Below, piece by piece: positions 1 to 8,298 of a DNA stretch of 64,000 nt. Source of the stretch: Chloroflexota bacterium (lineage in GTDB: Bacteria; Chloroflexota; Limnocylindria; P2-11E). The position numbers and the translations under genes were made by a program. Each line of letters starts with the position of its first letter. The stretch's first letter is position 1. Where the stretch lies: positions 62,001-126,000 of the forward strand of contig JACQAT010000007.1 in assembly GCA_016194865.1 (NCBI GenBank), in the 5' to 3' direction. The notes beneath the pieces are model-generated. The model was not told the origin of the DNA. It saw only the letters and a program-made list of their open reading frames with translations, and ran no database searches.

Positions 1-1169
1 AGTGCACGTTCCCGTCGCCGAAGTGGCCGTAGAAGATGACCGCGATCTCGCACTCCCTGCCGATCTCGCGCGCGCCGGATGGTGCGCGGGATCTCGGAGA
101 GCGGGACCGCGAGATCCTCGCCGGCGAAGATGCGGTGCTTGTTCGGGTGCGCGAGCGCCGCGGCCGCCGCGAGACCGCTCCGCGCCGACCACAGCCGCTG
201 GATCGCGGCCTCGTCCTCGGCGAGCGAGGTCACGGTCGCGCGCTGCTTCGCGATCGCCTCGACCATCCGCGCCGCGGACGCGACGTAGCCCGGCGTGCCC
301 TCGACCTCGATGAACAGGACGGCCTCGCCGTCGGGTAGCCCGAGGTCGGGCCGGTAGAGGCGGATCGCCTCGACGGCGCTGCGGTCGAGCAGCTCGGCGG
401 TCGAGGGAAGGATGCCCTCCTTGAAGAGGTCGTCGAGCGACCCGACGGTGTCCTCGAGCGCGTTGTAGCCCGCGAGCACCACAGCCCGCGCGGATGGCCG
501 CGGCTGGACGCGCAGCCGCAGGCGCGTCGCGATGCCGAGCGTGCCCTCCGAGCCCACGAACAGCTTCGTAAGGTCGATGCCGCTGGAGCTCTTCAGCGCC
601 TTCGAATGCAGGCCGCCGGTCTGGATCACGGAGCCATCCGCGAGCACGAGCTCGACCCCGAGCACGTACGCCGATGTCGTGCCCCAGCGCACCGCGTGCG
701 GCCCGCTCGCGTTGTTCGCGACCATACCGCCGAGCGTGCAGGCGCGGCCGCTACCGGGGTCGGGCGGGAAGAAGAGCCCATGCGGAAGCAGCGCGGCCTG
801 GAGATCGGCGAAGACGAGGCCCGGCTCCACGACCGCCTGGAGATTCGGCCGGTCGATCTCCACGATCGCCCGCATCCGCGCGAACGAGATGACGATCCCG
901 CCGCGCGCCGCGACCGCGCCGCCGGTCTGGCCGGTCCCGCCGCCGCGCGGGACGACCGGCGTGTTCGTCTCGTCGGCGATGCGCACGACCGCGGCGACCT
1001 CGGCGGTGCTCACGGGTACCACGACGACGTCGGGCACGCGGTTCATGCGCAGCGACCAGAACGAGGCGTCGTACGCGTAGGGGAGCAGCGTCGCGGGATC
1101 ATCGATCACCCGATCGGCGGCGACGACCTCGCGAAGGCGTGATGCGAGGCGCGGAGCGACGGTCTGCAT
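1..1169 (-). CDS. glcD: FAD-linked oxidase, GlcD family (C-terminus cut by window edge)
   Basis: Flavin-binding subunit of a glycolate/D-lactate-type dehydrogenase that oxidises a 2-hydroxyacid and passes electrons to an Fe-S partner. The reverse strand is open from ATG 1169 to the window edge. It shows the FAD_binding_4 phosphate-binding segment (PRGGGTGQTGG, about residues 74-84), the typical GRACTLGGMVANNASG block (141-156), and near the left edge GHFGDGNVH, the metal/substrate signature of the FAD-oxidase C domain. The last few dozen residues lie outside the window. The GlcF-type Fe-S gene starts divergently only about 30 bp away, so the two probably form one enzyme. The substrate cannot be read from the sequence. 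Confidence 0.9.
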   Translation of the reverse strand, partial: MQTVAPRLASRLREVVAADRVIDDPATLLPYAYDASFWSLRMNRVPDVVVVPVSTAEVAAVVRIADETNTPVVPRGGGTGQTGGAVAARGGIVISFARMRAIVEIDRPNLQAVVEPGLVFADLQAALLPHGLFFPPDPGSGRACTLGGMVANNASGPHAVRWGTTSAYVLGVELVLADGSVIQTGGLHSKALKSSSGIDLTKLFVGSEGTLGIATRLRLRVQPRPSARAVVLAGYNALEDTVGSLDDLFKEGILPSTAELLDRSAVEAIRLYRPDLGLPDGEAVLFIEVEGTPGYVASAARMVEAIAKQRATVTSLAEDEAAIQRLWSARSGLAAAAALAHPNKHRIFAGEDLAVPLSEIPRTIRRARDRQGVRDRGHLLRPLRRRERA

Positions 1170-1201
1170 GGGACAATCATGGCATCAGCGCCAGCATCCA
1201 C

Positions 1202-2431
1202 GTGAGGGACGAGGACCTCGCGACCTGCGTGTCGTGCGGCCTCTGCCTCAACGATTGCCCGACCTACCGGGTCCTCGGCAACGAGGCCGATTCCCCGCGC
1301 GGCCGCATCCAGCTCATCCGTGAGCTGGTGCGCACGAACGACGCGCCCGGCGCGTCGGTGGTCGCGCACCTCGAGGCCTGCCTCGTCTGCCGCGCCTGCG
1401 AGACCGCATGTCCCTCCGGCGTGCCGTTCGGAAGGATCATGGAGGGCGCGCGCGAGGTGCTGCGCGAGCGCGTCCCCGGCTCGCGCCGCGCCCGGCTGTT
1501 GCGACGGCTCGGTCTCGGCACGGTCGCGCGTCCCACGCGGCTCCGCCTCGCGACGTCGCTCGCGTCGTTCTACACGCGCACCGGCCTTCAGCGCGTCGTG
1601 CGCGCGACCAGGTTCTTGCCCGCGCGCCTTCGCGGCATGGAGCGGCTGTTGAGCGCGCCCGAGGGCGCGCCCTTCGATCCCCATGAACTAGCGGCGCGGC
1701 CGGCCGCGGACATCGCGTTATTAGCCGGCTGCGTGATTCGCATAGCGTTCGGCGAGACCGAGCGTTCGACGGTGCGGCTCCTCGAGAGCGACGACCGCAC
1801 GGTCACCTCCCCGCGCGCGCAGCGGTGCTGCGGCGCGCTGCACGCGCACTCCGGCGACGGCGACGGCGCGCGGGCGCTGGCGCGCGAGAACATCGCCGCC
1901 TTCGAGGGCAGCAGCGCGCCGATCGTGGTCAACGCGGCGGGCTGCTGCGCGCACCTCAAGGCCTACGGCGCGGTGTTGGCCGGGGATCCGCAATGGAGCG
2001 ATCGAGCGACAGCGTTCGCCGCGCGCGTGCGCGACGCATCCGAGGTCGTGGCGGCGACGAGCGTGCGCGCGGCCGTGAGACCGATCCGTGTCGTATATCA
2101 GGACGCCTGCCACCTCGCGCATGGGCAGCAGATACGCCGGCAGCCCCGCGCGCTCTTGCAGGCGCTACAGGGCGTGACGCTCGTGCCCATCGCCGACGCC
2201 GAGCGCTGCTGCGGCAGCGCCGGCATCTACAACCTGACCCATCCGGAAGTGGCGACCGAGCTCGAGCGGCAGAAGGTCGCCGCGATCCTCGCGGCCCGGC
2301 CGGACATCGTCGTGAGCGCGAATCCGGGCTGCATGCTGCAGCTCCGCGCGGGCCTGCGCGACGCCGGATCGAGTGTCCCGGTGGTGCACCTGATGCGCTT
2401 CCTCGACGATCCGGCTGCCTGCCTGCGCTAG
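1202..2431 (+). CDS. glcF: Glycolate oxidase iron-sulfur subunit (GlcF-like)
   Basis: Electron-transfer subunit partnering the divergent GlcD-type flavoprotein. It carries two ferredoxin-type clusters at the N-terminus (CVSCGLCLNDC, then CLVCRACETAC), followed by two CCG-type cysteine-rich domains (RCCGALHAHSG; DACHLAHG with CCGSAG). This is the standard GlcF order and length (about 410 residues). GTG 1202 is preferred because it begins immediately before the first cluster. An in-frame ATG at 1139 would overlap the divergent gene's start. It probably works at the cytoplasmic membrane, handing electrons to quinone or another acceptor. Confidence 0.88.
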   Translation: MRDEDLATCVSCGLCLNDCPTYRVLGNEADSPRGRIQLIRELVRTNDAPGASVVAHLEACLVCRACETACPSGVPFGRIMEGAREVLRERVPGSRRARLLRRLGLGTVARPTRLRLATSLASFYTRTGLQRVVRATRFLPARLRGMERLLSAPEGAPFDPHELAARPAADIALLAGCVIRIAFGETERSTVRLLESDDRTVTSPRAQRCCGALHAHSGDGDGARALARENIAAFEGSSAPIVVNAAGCCAHLKAYGAVLAGDPQWSDRATAFAARVRDASEVVAATSVRAAVRPIRVVYQDACHLAHGQQIRRQPRALLQALQGVTLVPIADAERCCGSAGIYNLTHPEVATELERQKVAAILAARPDIVVSANPGCMLQLRAGLRDAGSSVPVVHLMRFLDDPAACLR

Positions 2432-2445
2432 CACAAGCGTCAAGT

Positions 2446-2463
2446 CCCCGCCCTCGGGCGGGG
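2446..2463. terminator. GC hairpin after glcF
   Basis: Perfect 8-bp inverted repeat CCCCGCCC-TC-GGGCGGGG, 15 bp past the glcF stop. There is no T-run, so it may be only a 3'-end stabilising hairpin. Confidence 0.4.
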
Positions 2464-2516
2464 CGGCCGGCGCCGCGCGCACGGCGGGGCAAAGCGTGCG
2501 AAAATAGACGCTACCA

Positions 2517-2828
2517 ATGAGTGTTTCCCGATCGACCTACCGTCACCGTCTGCAGGCCGAGGATGTCCGCAAGAGCCGGATCCTGATCACGAAAGAGGCC
2601 TGGAAGCTGTTCCCCGATCCCGGCGCTCCCGTCGCGCTGCGTATCGGCGCGCGTCGTTTCGAGGCCGAGATCCGCGCCGAGCGCTGCACCTGCGTGCCGC
2701 CCGAGCATGAGCATTACCACCTCGTCTGCCCTGCGCTCAAGGGGCAGAGCGGCTTCAAGAATGGTGCGCTCGTGGTGATCGCGAAGGACTCGGACGGTGG
2801 CTATCGGTTCGTGGAGGAACGGGGCTAG
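2517..2828 (+). CDS. Small conserved-looking protein, unknown function
   Basis: A 103-residue soluble protein that I do not recognise. It is basic at the N-terminus, with alternating strand-like segments (SRILITKEAWKLF; VALRIGARRFEAEI) and a CTCVPPEHEHYH stretch whose Cys/His spacing could bind a metal. No signal peptide or membrane segment is seen. ATG 2517 lies 6 nt after TAGACG, matching the leaderless pattern used elsewhere in the window, which supports this start. High third-position GC is consistent with real coding. Confidence 0.7.
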   Translation: MSVSRSTYRHRLQAEDVRKSRILITKEAWKLFPDPGAPVALRIGARRFEAEIRAERCTCVPPEHEHYHLVCPALKGQSGFKNGALVVIAKDSDGGYRFVEERG

Positions 2829-2847
2829 CGCGGTCGACCCGCCGGTC

Positions 2848-2853
2848 TAGACT
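2848..2853 (+). promoter_or_regulatory. -10 box TAGACT, leaderless promoter
   Basis: TAGACT ends 7 nt before GTG 2861, so the transcript would begin at or next to the start codon. No clear -35 is seen. The same hexamer precedes rnpB. Confidence 0.6.
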
Positions 2854-2860
2854 CGTTTTC

Positions 2861-3268
2861 GTGGCCGACCAGACGTACATCCTCATCCACGTGTTCGGCA
2901 CCGTCCGAGATGAGCTCGATCGCTCGGATCGCGGCAAGAAGACCTACTCCGGCTGGCTGCGCGACTTCGTGCTCGACACGCCGCAGCGGCTCACCGAGAT
3001 CGCCCGTCTCCTCGATCTGCTGTCCGAGCAGGGCTGGAAGCTCATCGGCTCGCCGTACGACTGCGACGTGATGCTCGAGCGCGGCGTGAGCCGCGAGATG
3101 GCCGAGCAGGAGCTTCGCCGCGCCGAGATCTGGGACCGTCTCGCGAAGGTCGCTTCACCCGACGACGACGGACATGTCGTGTGGCACGAGCACCCCGAGG
3201 GACGCCCCGCCGCGCCAAAGCGCCGCCGCCGCGTCCGTCGCCCACCGACCAGAGAGCAAGGCTCCTAA
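2861..3268 (+). CDS. Hypothetical protein, 135 aa
   Basis: Unrecognised soluble protein with a mixed alpha/beta look at the N-terminus (QTYILIHVFGTVRDELDR), an acidic/amphipathic middle and a very basic Pro/Arg tail (KRRRRVRRPP) that could contact nucleic acid. The GTG start is fixed by the upstream TAGACT box. Its stop TAA (3266-3268) overlaps a Shine-Dalgarno-like AAAGGAG, and the next gene begins in the same reading frame 6 nt later, so the two are probably translationally coupled. Confidence 0.7.
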   Translation: MADQTYILIHVFGTVRDELDRSDRGKKTYSGWLRDFVLDTPQRLTEIARLLDLLSEQGWKLIGSPYDCDVMLERGVSREMAEQELRRAEIWDRLAKVASPDDDGHVVWHEHPEGRPAAPKRRRRVRRPPTREQGS

Positions 3269-3274
3269 AGGAGC

Positions 3275-4255
3275 TTGCCCCACCCGCTCGGGGACGAGCT
3301 CACCGAGCTCCACGTCCATCTGGGAGGCGCGGTCGATCCCGCGGCCCTGTGGAGCATCGCGCACCGTCAGGGCATCCGCCTCCCGAGCCGCGACTACTGG
3401 GAGTTCGTCGACCTCATCACGGTCAAGAAGGGCTCGCGCAAGTCGTTCGAGGAATTCCTCATGCTCTACCGCTGGACCGAGCTGATCCAATCGAGCCCGC
3501 TCGCGGTCGAGGAATCCGTCTACGAGGTCGTCGGCGGCGCGTATCGCAAGGCCAACATCACCACACTCGAGCTCCGCTACAACCCGATGAAGCGCAACCG
3601 CGGCGGCGAGCAGGACCTCGATCACATCATCATGGCGTCGATCCGCGGGGTCGATCGCGCGCTCCTCGAGTACCCGGTCAAGGCCGGTCTCATCTTCTGC
3701 CTCGACCGCACGATGGACATGGGCCTGAACGAGATCATCGTCGACAAGGCGATCGCGTACCGCCACCGTGGCGTCGTTGCGGTCGACATCGCGGGCCCCG
3801 CCAATCCCGCCTTCCACTATCGCGACTACGCGGCGCTCTTCAAGCGCGCGCGCCAGGCCGGCCTCGGCATCACGGTCCACGCCGGAGAGGACGAGGACTG
3901 GCACTCTGTCGACGAGGTCGTACGGTACCTCGAGCCGGACCGCATCGGTCACGGCATCCACGCGGCGCAGGACGCCGGGCTGTGCAGGCGGCTCGCGGAG
4001 CGCAACATCCTGCTCGAGGTCTGCCCGACGTCCAACCTGCACACCCGCGTCGTGAGGGACAACGAGGAGCTCGCCGGCTACCTCGCGGTGTTCCGCAAGC
4101 ACAAGGTGCGCTTCAGCCTCAACACGGACGGCCCGGAGATGCTGCAGACGACGCTGCGCGAGGAGCTCAAAGGCGCGGTCCGCAACGGCCTCGTCTCGAA
4201 GGAAGAGCTCGCGCAATGCGGGCAGTGGGCACAGGAGGCCTCGTTCATCAAATGA
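3275..4255 (+). CDS. Adenosine deaminase family amidohydrolase
   Basis: Zn-dependent purine (or related) aminohydrolase. It shows the metal motif HVHLGG at residues 13-18, the central zinc His and catalytic Glu in TVHAGEDED, the LEVCPTSN block that brackets the active site, and a C-terminal SLNTDGPEM block. Family members usually have two adjacent Asp at that last place (NTDDP). Here the second is Gly, so substrate contacts may differ from classic adenosine deaminase. Length (326 aa) is normal. TTG 3275 is the only usual start after the upstream in-frame TAA, and it lies just after AAAGGAG. The stop overlaps the next gene as ATGA. Confidence 0.85.
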   Translation: MPHPLGDELTELHVHLGGAVDPAALWSIAHRQGIRLPSRDYWEFVDLITVKKGSRKSFEEFLMLYRWTELIQSSPLAVEESVYEVVGGAYRKANITTLELRYNPMKRNRGGEQDLDHIIMASIRGVDRALLEYPVKAGLIFCLDRTMDMGLNEIIVDKAIAYRHRGVVAVDIAGPANPAFHYRDYAALFKRARQAGLGITVHAGEDEDWHSVDEVVRYLEPDRIGHGIHAAQDAGLCRRLAERNILLEVCPTSNLHTRVVRDNEELAGYLAVFRKHKVRFSLNTDGPEMLQTTLREELKGAVRNGLVSKEELAQCGQWAQEASFIK

Positions 4256-4485
4256 CGCTGGACGGGCCGCTGCGCCGCCTGCTCATCGTCGTCGCGGCAG
4301 CCGCGCTGCTCGAGGTCGTCGCCTGGCAGACGGTGCCGAGCTTCGGGACGCTGGCGGCCTTGGCCGGCGGCGCGGTCGCGTACCGCCTGACGATGGGGCA
4401 GACGGGCAGGCCGCGTGGTGAGCTCAAGTACTGGCGTGGCAGGCCGATCGTCGACGACGATCCTCCGAAGCGGCGGTGGAATTAG
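4252..4485 (+). CDS. Small membrane protein, 77 aa
   Basis: Short protein with two hydrophobic stretches (RRLLIVVAAAALLEVVAW and LAALAGGAVAYRL), then a polar, basic tail ending in PPKRRWN. Probably two membrane passes. The start ATG overlaps the deaminase stop (ATGA), so it is co-transcribed and coupled. Function unknown. Confidence 0.65.
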   Translation: MTLDGPLRRLLIVVAAAALLEVVAWQTVPSFGTLAALAGGAVAYRLTMGQTGRPRGELKYWRGRPIVDDDPPKRRWN

Positions 4486-4499
4486 CAGCCCCTCGCCCG

Positions 4500-4901
4500 C
4501 TACTTCCCGCCTTCGGTCTCTTCCTTCTGCGTCGCACCGGCCTCCGCGGACGTGCCCGGCTTCACGCCGGGGATCGCGCCGAACGTGGCGGCGCGCATGC
4601 CGTCCATCTCCGCGGGGTTGTCGTGCCGCATGACGAACGGCGCGAGCGCCCAGACGATCGCCCGCAGGGGCTCCGGATCCGGGGTGGGGTGACCGAAGCG
4701 CGCGGTCGCGAACCGGAGGAACTCGTTGGGCCAGACCAGCCGGCGCAGCTCCTCGCGCGCGCTCGCCTTCGCCGGCACGCACGCGCTGTGCGTCAGCGCG
4801 AATCCGCTCTCGATCGCGCCGTCGACGGTCCAGGACACGACGCCGTCGGCCACGACGAGCGGCTGCCCGCAGCCGTCGCAGACAAGGTCGTACTCACTCA
4901 C
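4500..4901 (-). CDS. Hypothetical protein with N-terminal Cys pair
   Basis: About 133 residues beginning VSEYDLVCDGCGQPLVV from GTG 4901. The CDGC pair (with a later Cys in HSACVP) suggests a small zinc-ribbon-like fold. The middle has an EFLRFATARFGH helix and the tail is low-complexity acidic (SAEAGATQKEETEGGK). It is divergent from the aldehyde oxidoreductase gene, whose ATG lies 32 bp away. A longer reading frame extends to 5006 but would overlap that gene. Function unknown. Confidence 0.6.
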   Translation of the reverse strand: MSEYDLVCDGCGQPLVVADGVVSWTVDGAIESGFALTHSACVPAKASAREELRRLVWPNEFLRFATARFGHPTPDPEPLRAIVWALAPFVMRHDNPAEMDGMRAATFGAIPGVKPGTSAEAGATQKEETEGGK

Positions 4902-4932
4902 GCCGGTGCTCCATCTGTCACCATTGTGTTCG

Positions 4933-6711
4933 ATGAGTGACGGGAATGGGACGAGACGCGGCAGCTGGGGCCGGATCCTACGGGTCGACCTCACTCGCCG
5001 GGCCACGTCCGTCGAGGAGATGGACGAGGCGACCTACAAGCGGCATCCGGGCGGCCGTGCGCTGATCGCGCACTACCTGCTCACGGAGCTGAAGCCCGGG
5101 GTCGACCCGCTGGGTCCGGACAACATCCTCATCTTCGCGATGGGCGTCCTCACGGGCACGCCGCTCTCCGGCGCGTCGCGCCACTCCGTGGGGGCGAAGT
5201 CGCCGCTCTCCGGCGGCTTCGGCGAGGCCGAGGTCGGCGGCTTCTGGGGCGCGGAGCTGAAGCGCGCCGGCTGGGACGGCATCGTCGTGATCGGCGCGTC
5301 GCCGACGCCGGTGTACCTGTGGATCAAGGACGACGCGGTCGAGATCCGCGACGCCACGAGCCTGTGGGGTCTCGAGATCATGGACACCGAGGAGAAGCTG
5401 AAGGCCGAGGTGGGCGAGCGGCTCGCGCGCGTGTGCGAGATCGGCCCCGCGGGCGAGAACCTCGTGCGCTACGCGGGCATCGTGAACGACTTCAAGGACA
5501 TCGCCGGGCGCTCCGGGCTCGGGGCCGTGATGGGCAGCAAGAAGCTGAAGGCCATCGTCGTCAAGGGCAGCCGCGCGCTGCCGCTGGCCGACGCGGTGAA
5601 GGTCAAGGAGATCGGGCGCTGGGTCGCCGACACGCTGCAGCAGAATCACTGGGCCTTCCACAACTACGGGACCGGGATGGGACTCGAGGGCTACACGACC
5701 GTCGGCGGCCTCGCGACCCGCAACTACGAGGGTGGCGTGTTCGAGGACGCCGCGGAGATCTCCGCCGAAGCGCTCGTCGACAGGGGCTACCGGGTCAAGA
5801 TGGAGGCCTGCTGGGCGTGCTCCGTGCGCTGCAAGAAGGTCGTGAAGATGGAGACGCCGTACCAGATCGACCCGAAGTACGGCGGTCCGGAGTTCGAGTC
5901 GGTCGGCGCGCTCGGCTCGCAGTGCGGCGTCGGCGATCTCGCGCTCATCTCGAAGGCCAACGAGCGCTGCAACGCGCTCGGCGTGGACACGATCTCGCTG
6001 GGCGCGACGGTCGCGTGGGCGATGGCCCTTCGGAAGAGCGGCGCGGCGCCCGACCTCGAGATCGACGGCGAGCCGCTCGAGTTCGGCAACGGCAAGGCCG
6101 TGCTCGCGGCCGTCGAGGCCATCGCGCATCGCCGCGGGACGGGCGACATCCTCGCGGAGGGCTCGCAGCGCGCGAGCGAGAAGCTCGGCGGCGCGGAGCT
6201 CCTGACGACGGTGAAGGGCCTCGAGCTCGCGATGCACGATCCGCGGCAGCGCACCGAGTACGGCAAGCAGGTGCGCATCTCGTATTCGACCAGCCCGACC
6301 GGTGGCGACCACATGAACGGCAACCTCCCGTCGCGATCGGCCAAGAACACCGTCGGCATGTGCTTCTTCCTGAAGTACGACGATGCCAAGCTGGCCGAGA
6401 TCGTGAACGCGGTCACCGGCTGGGGGCTCACGACGGAAGAGGTCCTCGATCACGGCGAGCGCGGGCTCGCGCTCGCGCGTCTGTTCAACCTGCGCGAGGG
6501 CCTCGACGCGGACGACGACCGGCTGCCCGAGCAGGCCATGAAGCCGCACGTCTCCGGCGTGCTGTCGAAGGTCCGGCTCGACCAGGACGATCTCAAGACG
6601 CAGATCCGCGCGTACTACAGGGCGCGCGGCTGGAGCGATGACGGCATCCCGACCGGCGAGACGCTCGCGCGGCTCGGGATCGCCGACTACGCGCCGACAG
6701 GCACCGCCTGA
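4933..6711 (+). CDS. Aldehyde:ferredoxin oxidoreductase (tungsten-type)
   Basis: Tungstopterin/Fe-S enzyme oxidising aldehydes (or reducing acids) with ferredoxin. The N-terminal domain begins SWGRILRVDLT and continues with the family blocks PLSGASRHSVGAKSP and GFGEAEVGGFWGAELK. The CWACSVRC motif supplies cluster cysteines, and a distal Cys in NTVGMCFF matches the fourth ligand. Length (592 aa) is typical. ATG 4933 starts at the family N-terminus, though the frame is open further upstream. A nearby ferredoxin (40.7 kb) and the molybdopterin MoaD-MoaE fusion (49.9 kb) could support it. Confidence 0.9.
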   Translation: MSDGNGTRRGSWGRILRVDLTRRATSVEEMDEATYKRHPGGRALIAHYLLTELKPGVDPLGPDNILIFAMGVLTGTPLSGASRHSVGAKSPLSGGFGEAEVGGFWGAELKRAGWDGIVVIGASPTPVYLWIKDDAVEIRDATSLWGLEIMDTEEKLKAEVGERLARVCEIGPAGENLVRYAGIVNDFKDIAGRSGLGAVMGSKKLKAIVVKGSRALPLADAVKVKEIGRWVADTLQQNHWAFHNYGTGMGLEGYTTVGGLATRNYEGGVFEDAAEISAEALVDRGYRVKMEACWACSVRCKKVVKMETPYQIDPKYGGPEFESVGALGSQCGVGDLALISKANERCNALGVDTISLGATVAWAMALRKSGAAPDLEIDGEPLEFGNGKAVLAAVEAIAHRRGTGDILAEGSQRASEKLGGAELLTTVKGLELAMHDPRQRTEYGKQVRISYSTSPTGGDHMNGNLPSRSAKNTVGMCFFLKYDDAKLAEIVNAVTGWGLTTEEVLDHGERGLALARLFNLREGLDADDDRLPEQAMKPHVSGVLSKVRLDQDDLKTQIRAYYRARGWSDDGIPTGETLARLGIADYAPTGTA

Positions 6712-7379
6712 CGCGCATCCTCGTCACGGGTTTCGACCCGTTCGCGGGGCGCGCCGTGAACCCGTCGTGGGAGGCGGTGCGCGAGCTCGATGGCGAGGTC
6801 GTCGCGGGGGCCTGGGTCCATGCCATCCGCGTCCCGGTCGTGTGGCGTGAGTCCGTCGCCGCGATCGCGGCCGCGCTCGATCGTGAGCCCGTCGACGCGC
6901 TGCTCATCGGTGGCCTCGCCTTCGGCCGCGCGGCCGTCAACGTCGAGGCGCTCGCGCACGCGGTCGGCGACGTCCCCTGGATCCCCGACAACGCCGGTCG
7001 CGCGCTCTCGAACGAGCGCAGCGACGGCGACGCATCCGGCCCCGACGCGCTCCTCGCGACCGCGCCCGTCCGAGCCATCGCGGCTGCGCTCAACAGTGCG
7101 GGCATCCCCGCGGTCGTATCGTGGGACGGTGGGACCTACGTGAGCAACGCGACGCTGTACGGCGCCCTGCGACACGCGCGCGACCGCGGGCTCGCGCTCC
7201 GCGCGACGTACCTGCATGTCCCCGCGCTCCCCGAGATGACGACGGGCACGAGCGCGCCCTCGCTGACGCTGGGCACGATCACGCAGGCGTTCCGCATCGC
7301 GTGCGAGGTCATGGCGACGCACGACGGTCCCGATGCCCAGGCGCAGCGCTGGCCGAGCGCGCTGGCCGCGCTCCCGTGA
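6708..7379 (+). CDS. pcp: Pyrrolidone-carboxylate peptidase (C15) homologue with Cys-to-Ser active site
   Basis: Cytoplasmic family that removes N-terminal pyroglutamate. The fold-defining N-terminus RILVTGFDPFAG, the Glu in GLAFGRAAVNVE, the IPDNAG segment and the His in LHVPALPE are all present. The nucleophile block normally reads GTYVCN but here reads GTYVSN (codon AGC), so the catalytic Cys is Ser. The conserved first strand requires a start upstream of GTG 6756. The only fit is CTG 6708, overlapping the preceding TGA as CTGA. The downstream transporter overlaps as GTGA. It may be a serine variant, an inactive homologue, or an enzyme with another activity. Confidence 0.85.
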   Translation: MTRILVTGFDPFAGRAVNPSWEAVRELDGEVVAGAWVHAIRVPVVWRESVAAIAAALDREPVDALLIGGLAFGRAAVNVEALAHAVGDVPWIPDNAGRALSNERSDGDASGPDALLATAPVRAIAAALNSAGIPAVVSWDGGTYVSNATLYGALRHARDRGLALRATYLHVPALPEMTTGTSAPSLTLGTITQAFRIACEVMATHDGPDAQAQRWPSALAALP

Positions 7380-8284
7380 GCGAGCGAGAGCGCGTCACCG
7401 CCGCGGCATTCGTGCTCGCGGTCGTCATCGGCGGACTGAACTTCGTCGCGGTCCGCTACAGCAATGAGCAGCTCCCGCCATTCTGGGGTGCGACGCTGCG
7501 CTTCGGGGTCGCCGCGGCGCTGTTCTTCCTGCTGGCGCTGCTCCTGCGCCTTGATCTGCCTCGCGGTAGGGCGCTGGTGGGCGTGCTCCTCTACGGCGCG
7601 CTCGGCTTCGGCGCGAGCTACGCGTTCATCTACTGGGGCCTGCTTGCCGCCCCCGCCGCGCTGGCGTCGGTGTTGACCTCGCTGGTCCCGCTGCTGACCG
7701 TGGTCCTGGCGGCGATGCACGGTCTCGAGCGGCTCGATTGGCGCCGGCTGGCGGGCGGTCTGGTCGCCGCCGGCGGGATCGCGCTCGTGTTCGTGGATCA
7801 GCTGGGCTCGGCCGTGCCGCTGGCGTCACTGCTCGCGCTCCTGGCGGCGGCGCTCTGCATCGCCGAATCGGGTGTGCTGGCGAAGCTCTTCCCGCGTGCC
7901 CATCCGGTCGCCACGAACGCGGTCGGCATGAGCGCCGGGACGGCCGTGCTGGCCGCCCTCACGCTCCTCACCGGCGAATCTCGCGCGCTGCCAGCCGCTC
8001 CTGCGACGTGGGTCGCGCTCGCGTATCTGGTCCTCGTCGGCTCGATGGGCCTCTTCGCGCTGTATTTGTTCATCCTGGGCCGCTGGACCGCTTCAGCGAC
8101 CTCGTTCATCCTCGTGTTCTTCCCGATCATCACGATCGCGGCGGGCGTCGTGCTGCGTGACGAGCGGGTTAGCGGGGCCTTCGTGGTGGGTGTGGCGATC
8201 GTGTTGGGCGGTGTGTATCTCGGGGCGCTCGCGCGTGGCCGCCCTGTGGCCGGTCCACCGCCGCGTCCTGCCATCATGCGCTAA
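7376..8284 (+). CDS. EamA-family DMT transporter
   Basis: Integral membrane exporter of the drug/metabolite superfamily. About 302 residues with some ten hydrophobic segments arranged as two EamA repeats; the first begins around VTAAAFVLAVVIGGLNFVAV, and the second carries the usual Trp-rich ASATSFILVFFP ending. GTG 7376 overlaps the pcp stop (GTGA). The substrate cannot be predicted. Confidence 0.85.
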   Translation: MSERERVTAAAFVLAVVIGGLNFVAVRYSNEQLPPFWGATLRFGVAAALFFLLALLLRLDLPRGRALVGVLLYGALGFGASYAFIYWGLLAAPAALASVLTSLVPLLTVVLAAMHGLERLDWRRLAGGLVAAGGIALVFVDQLGSAVPLASLLALLAAALCIAESGVLAKLFPRAHPVATNAVGMSAGTAVLAALTLLTGESRALPAAPATWVALAYLVLVGSMGLFALYLFILGRWTASATSFILVFFPIITIAAGVVLRDERVSGAFVVGVAIVLGGVYLGALARGRPVAGPPPRPAIMR

Positions 8285-8298
8285 GCGGAGGTGAGCGA

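Noticed and set aside
3262-3279. Hairpin GCTCC-TAAA-GGAGC at the junction before the deaminase
   Set aside because: Short 5-bp stem explained by the SD sequence; too weak to call regulatory.
4978-6549. Long antisense frame across the aldehyde oxidoreductase
   Set aside because: Shadow of the AOR gene; the AOR family blocks are on the plus strand.
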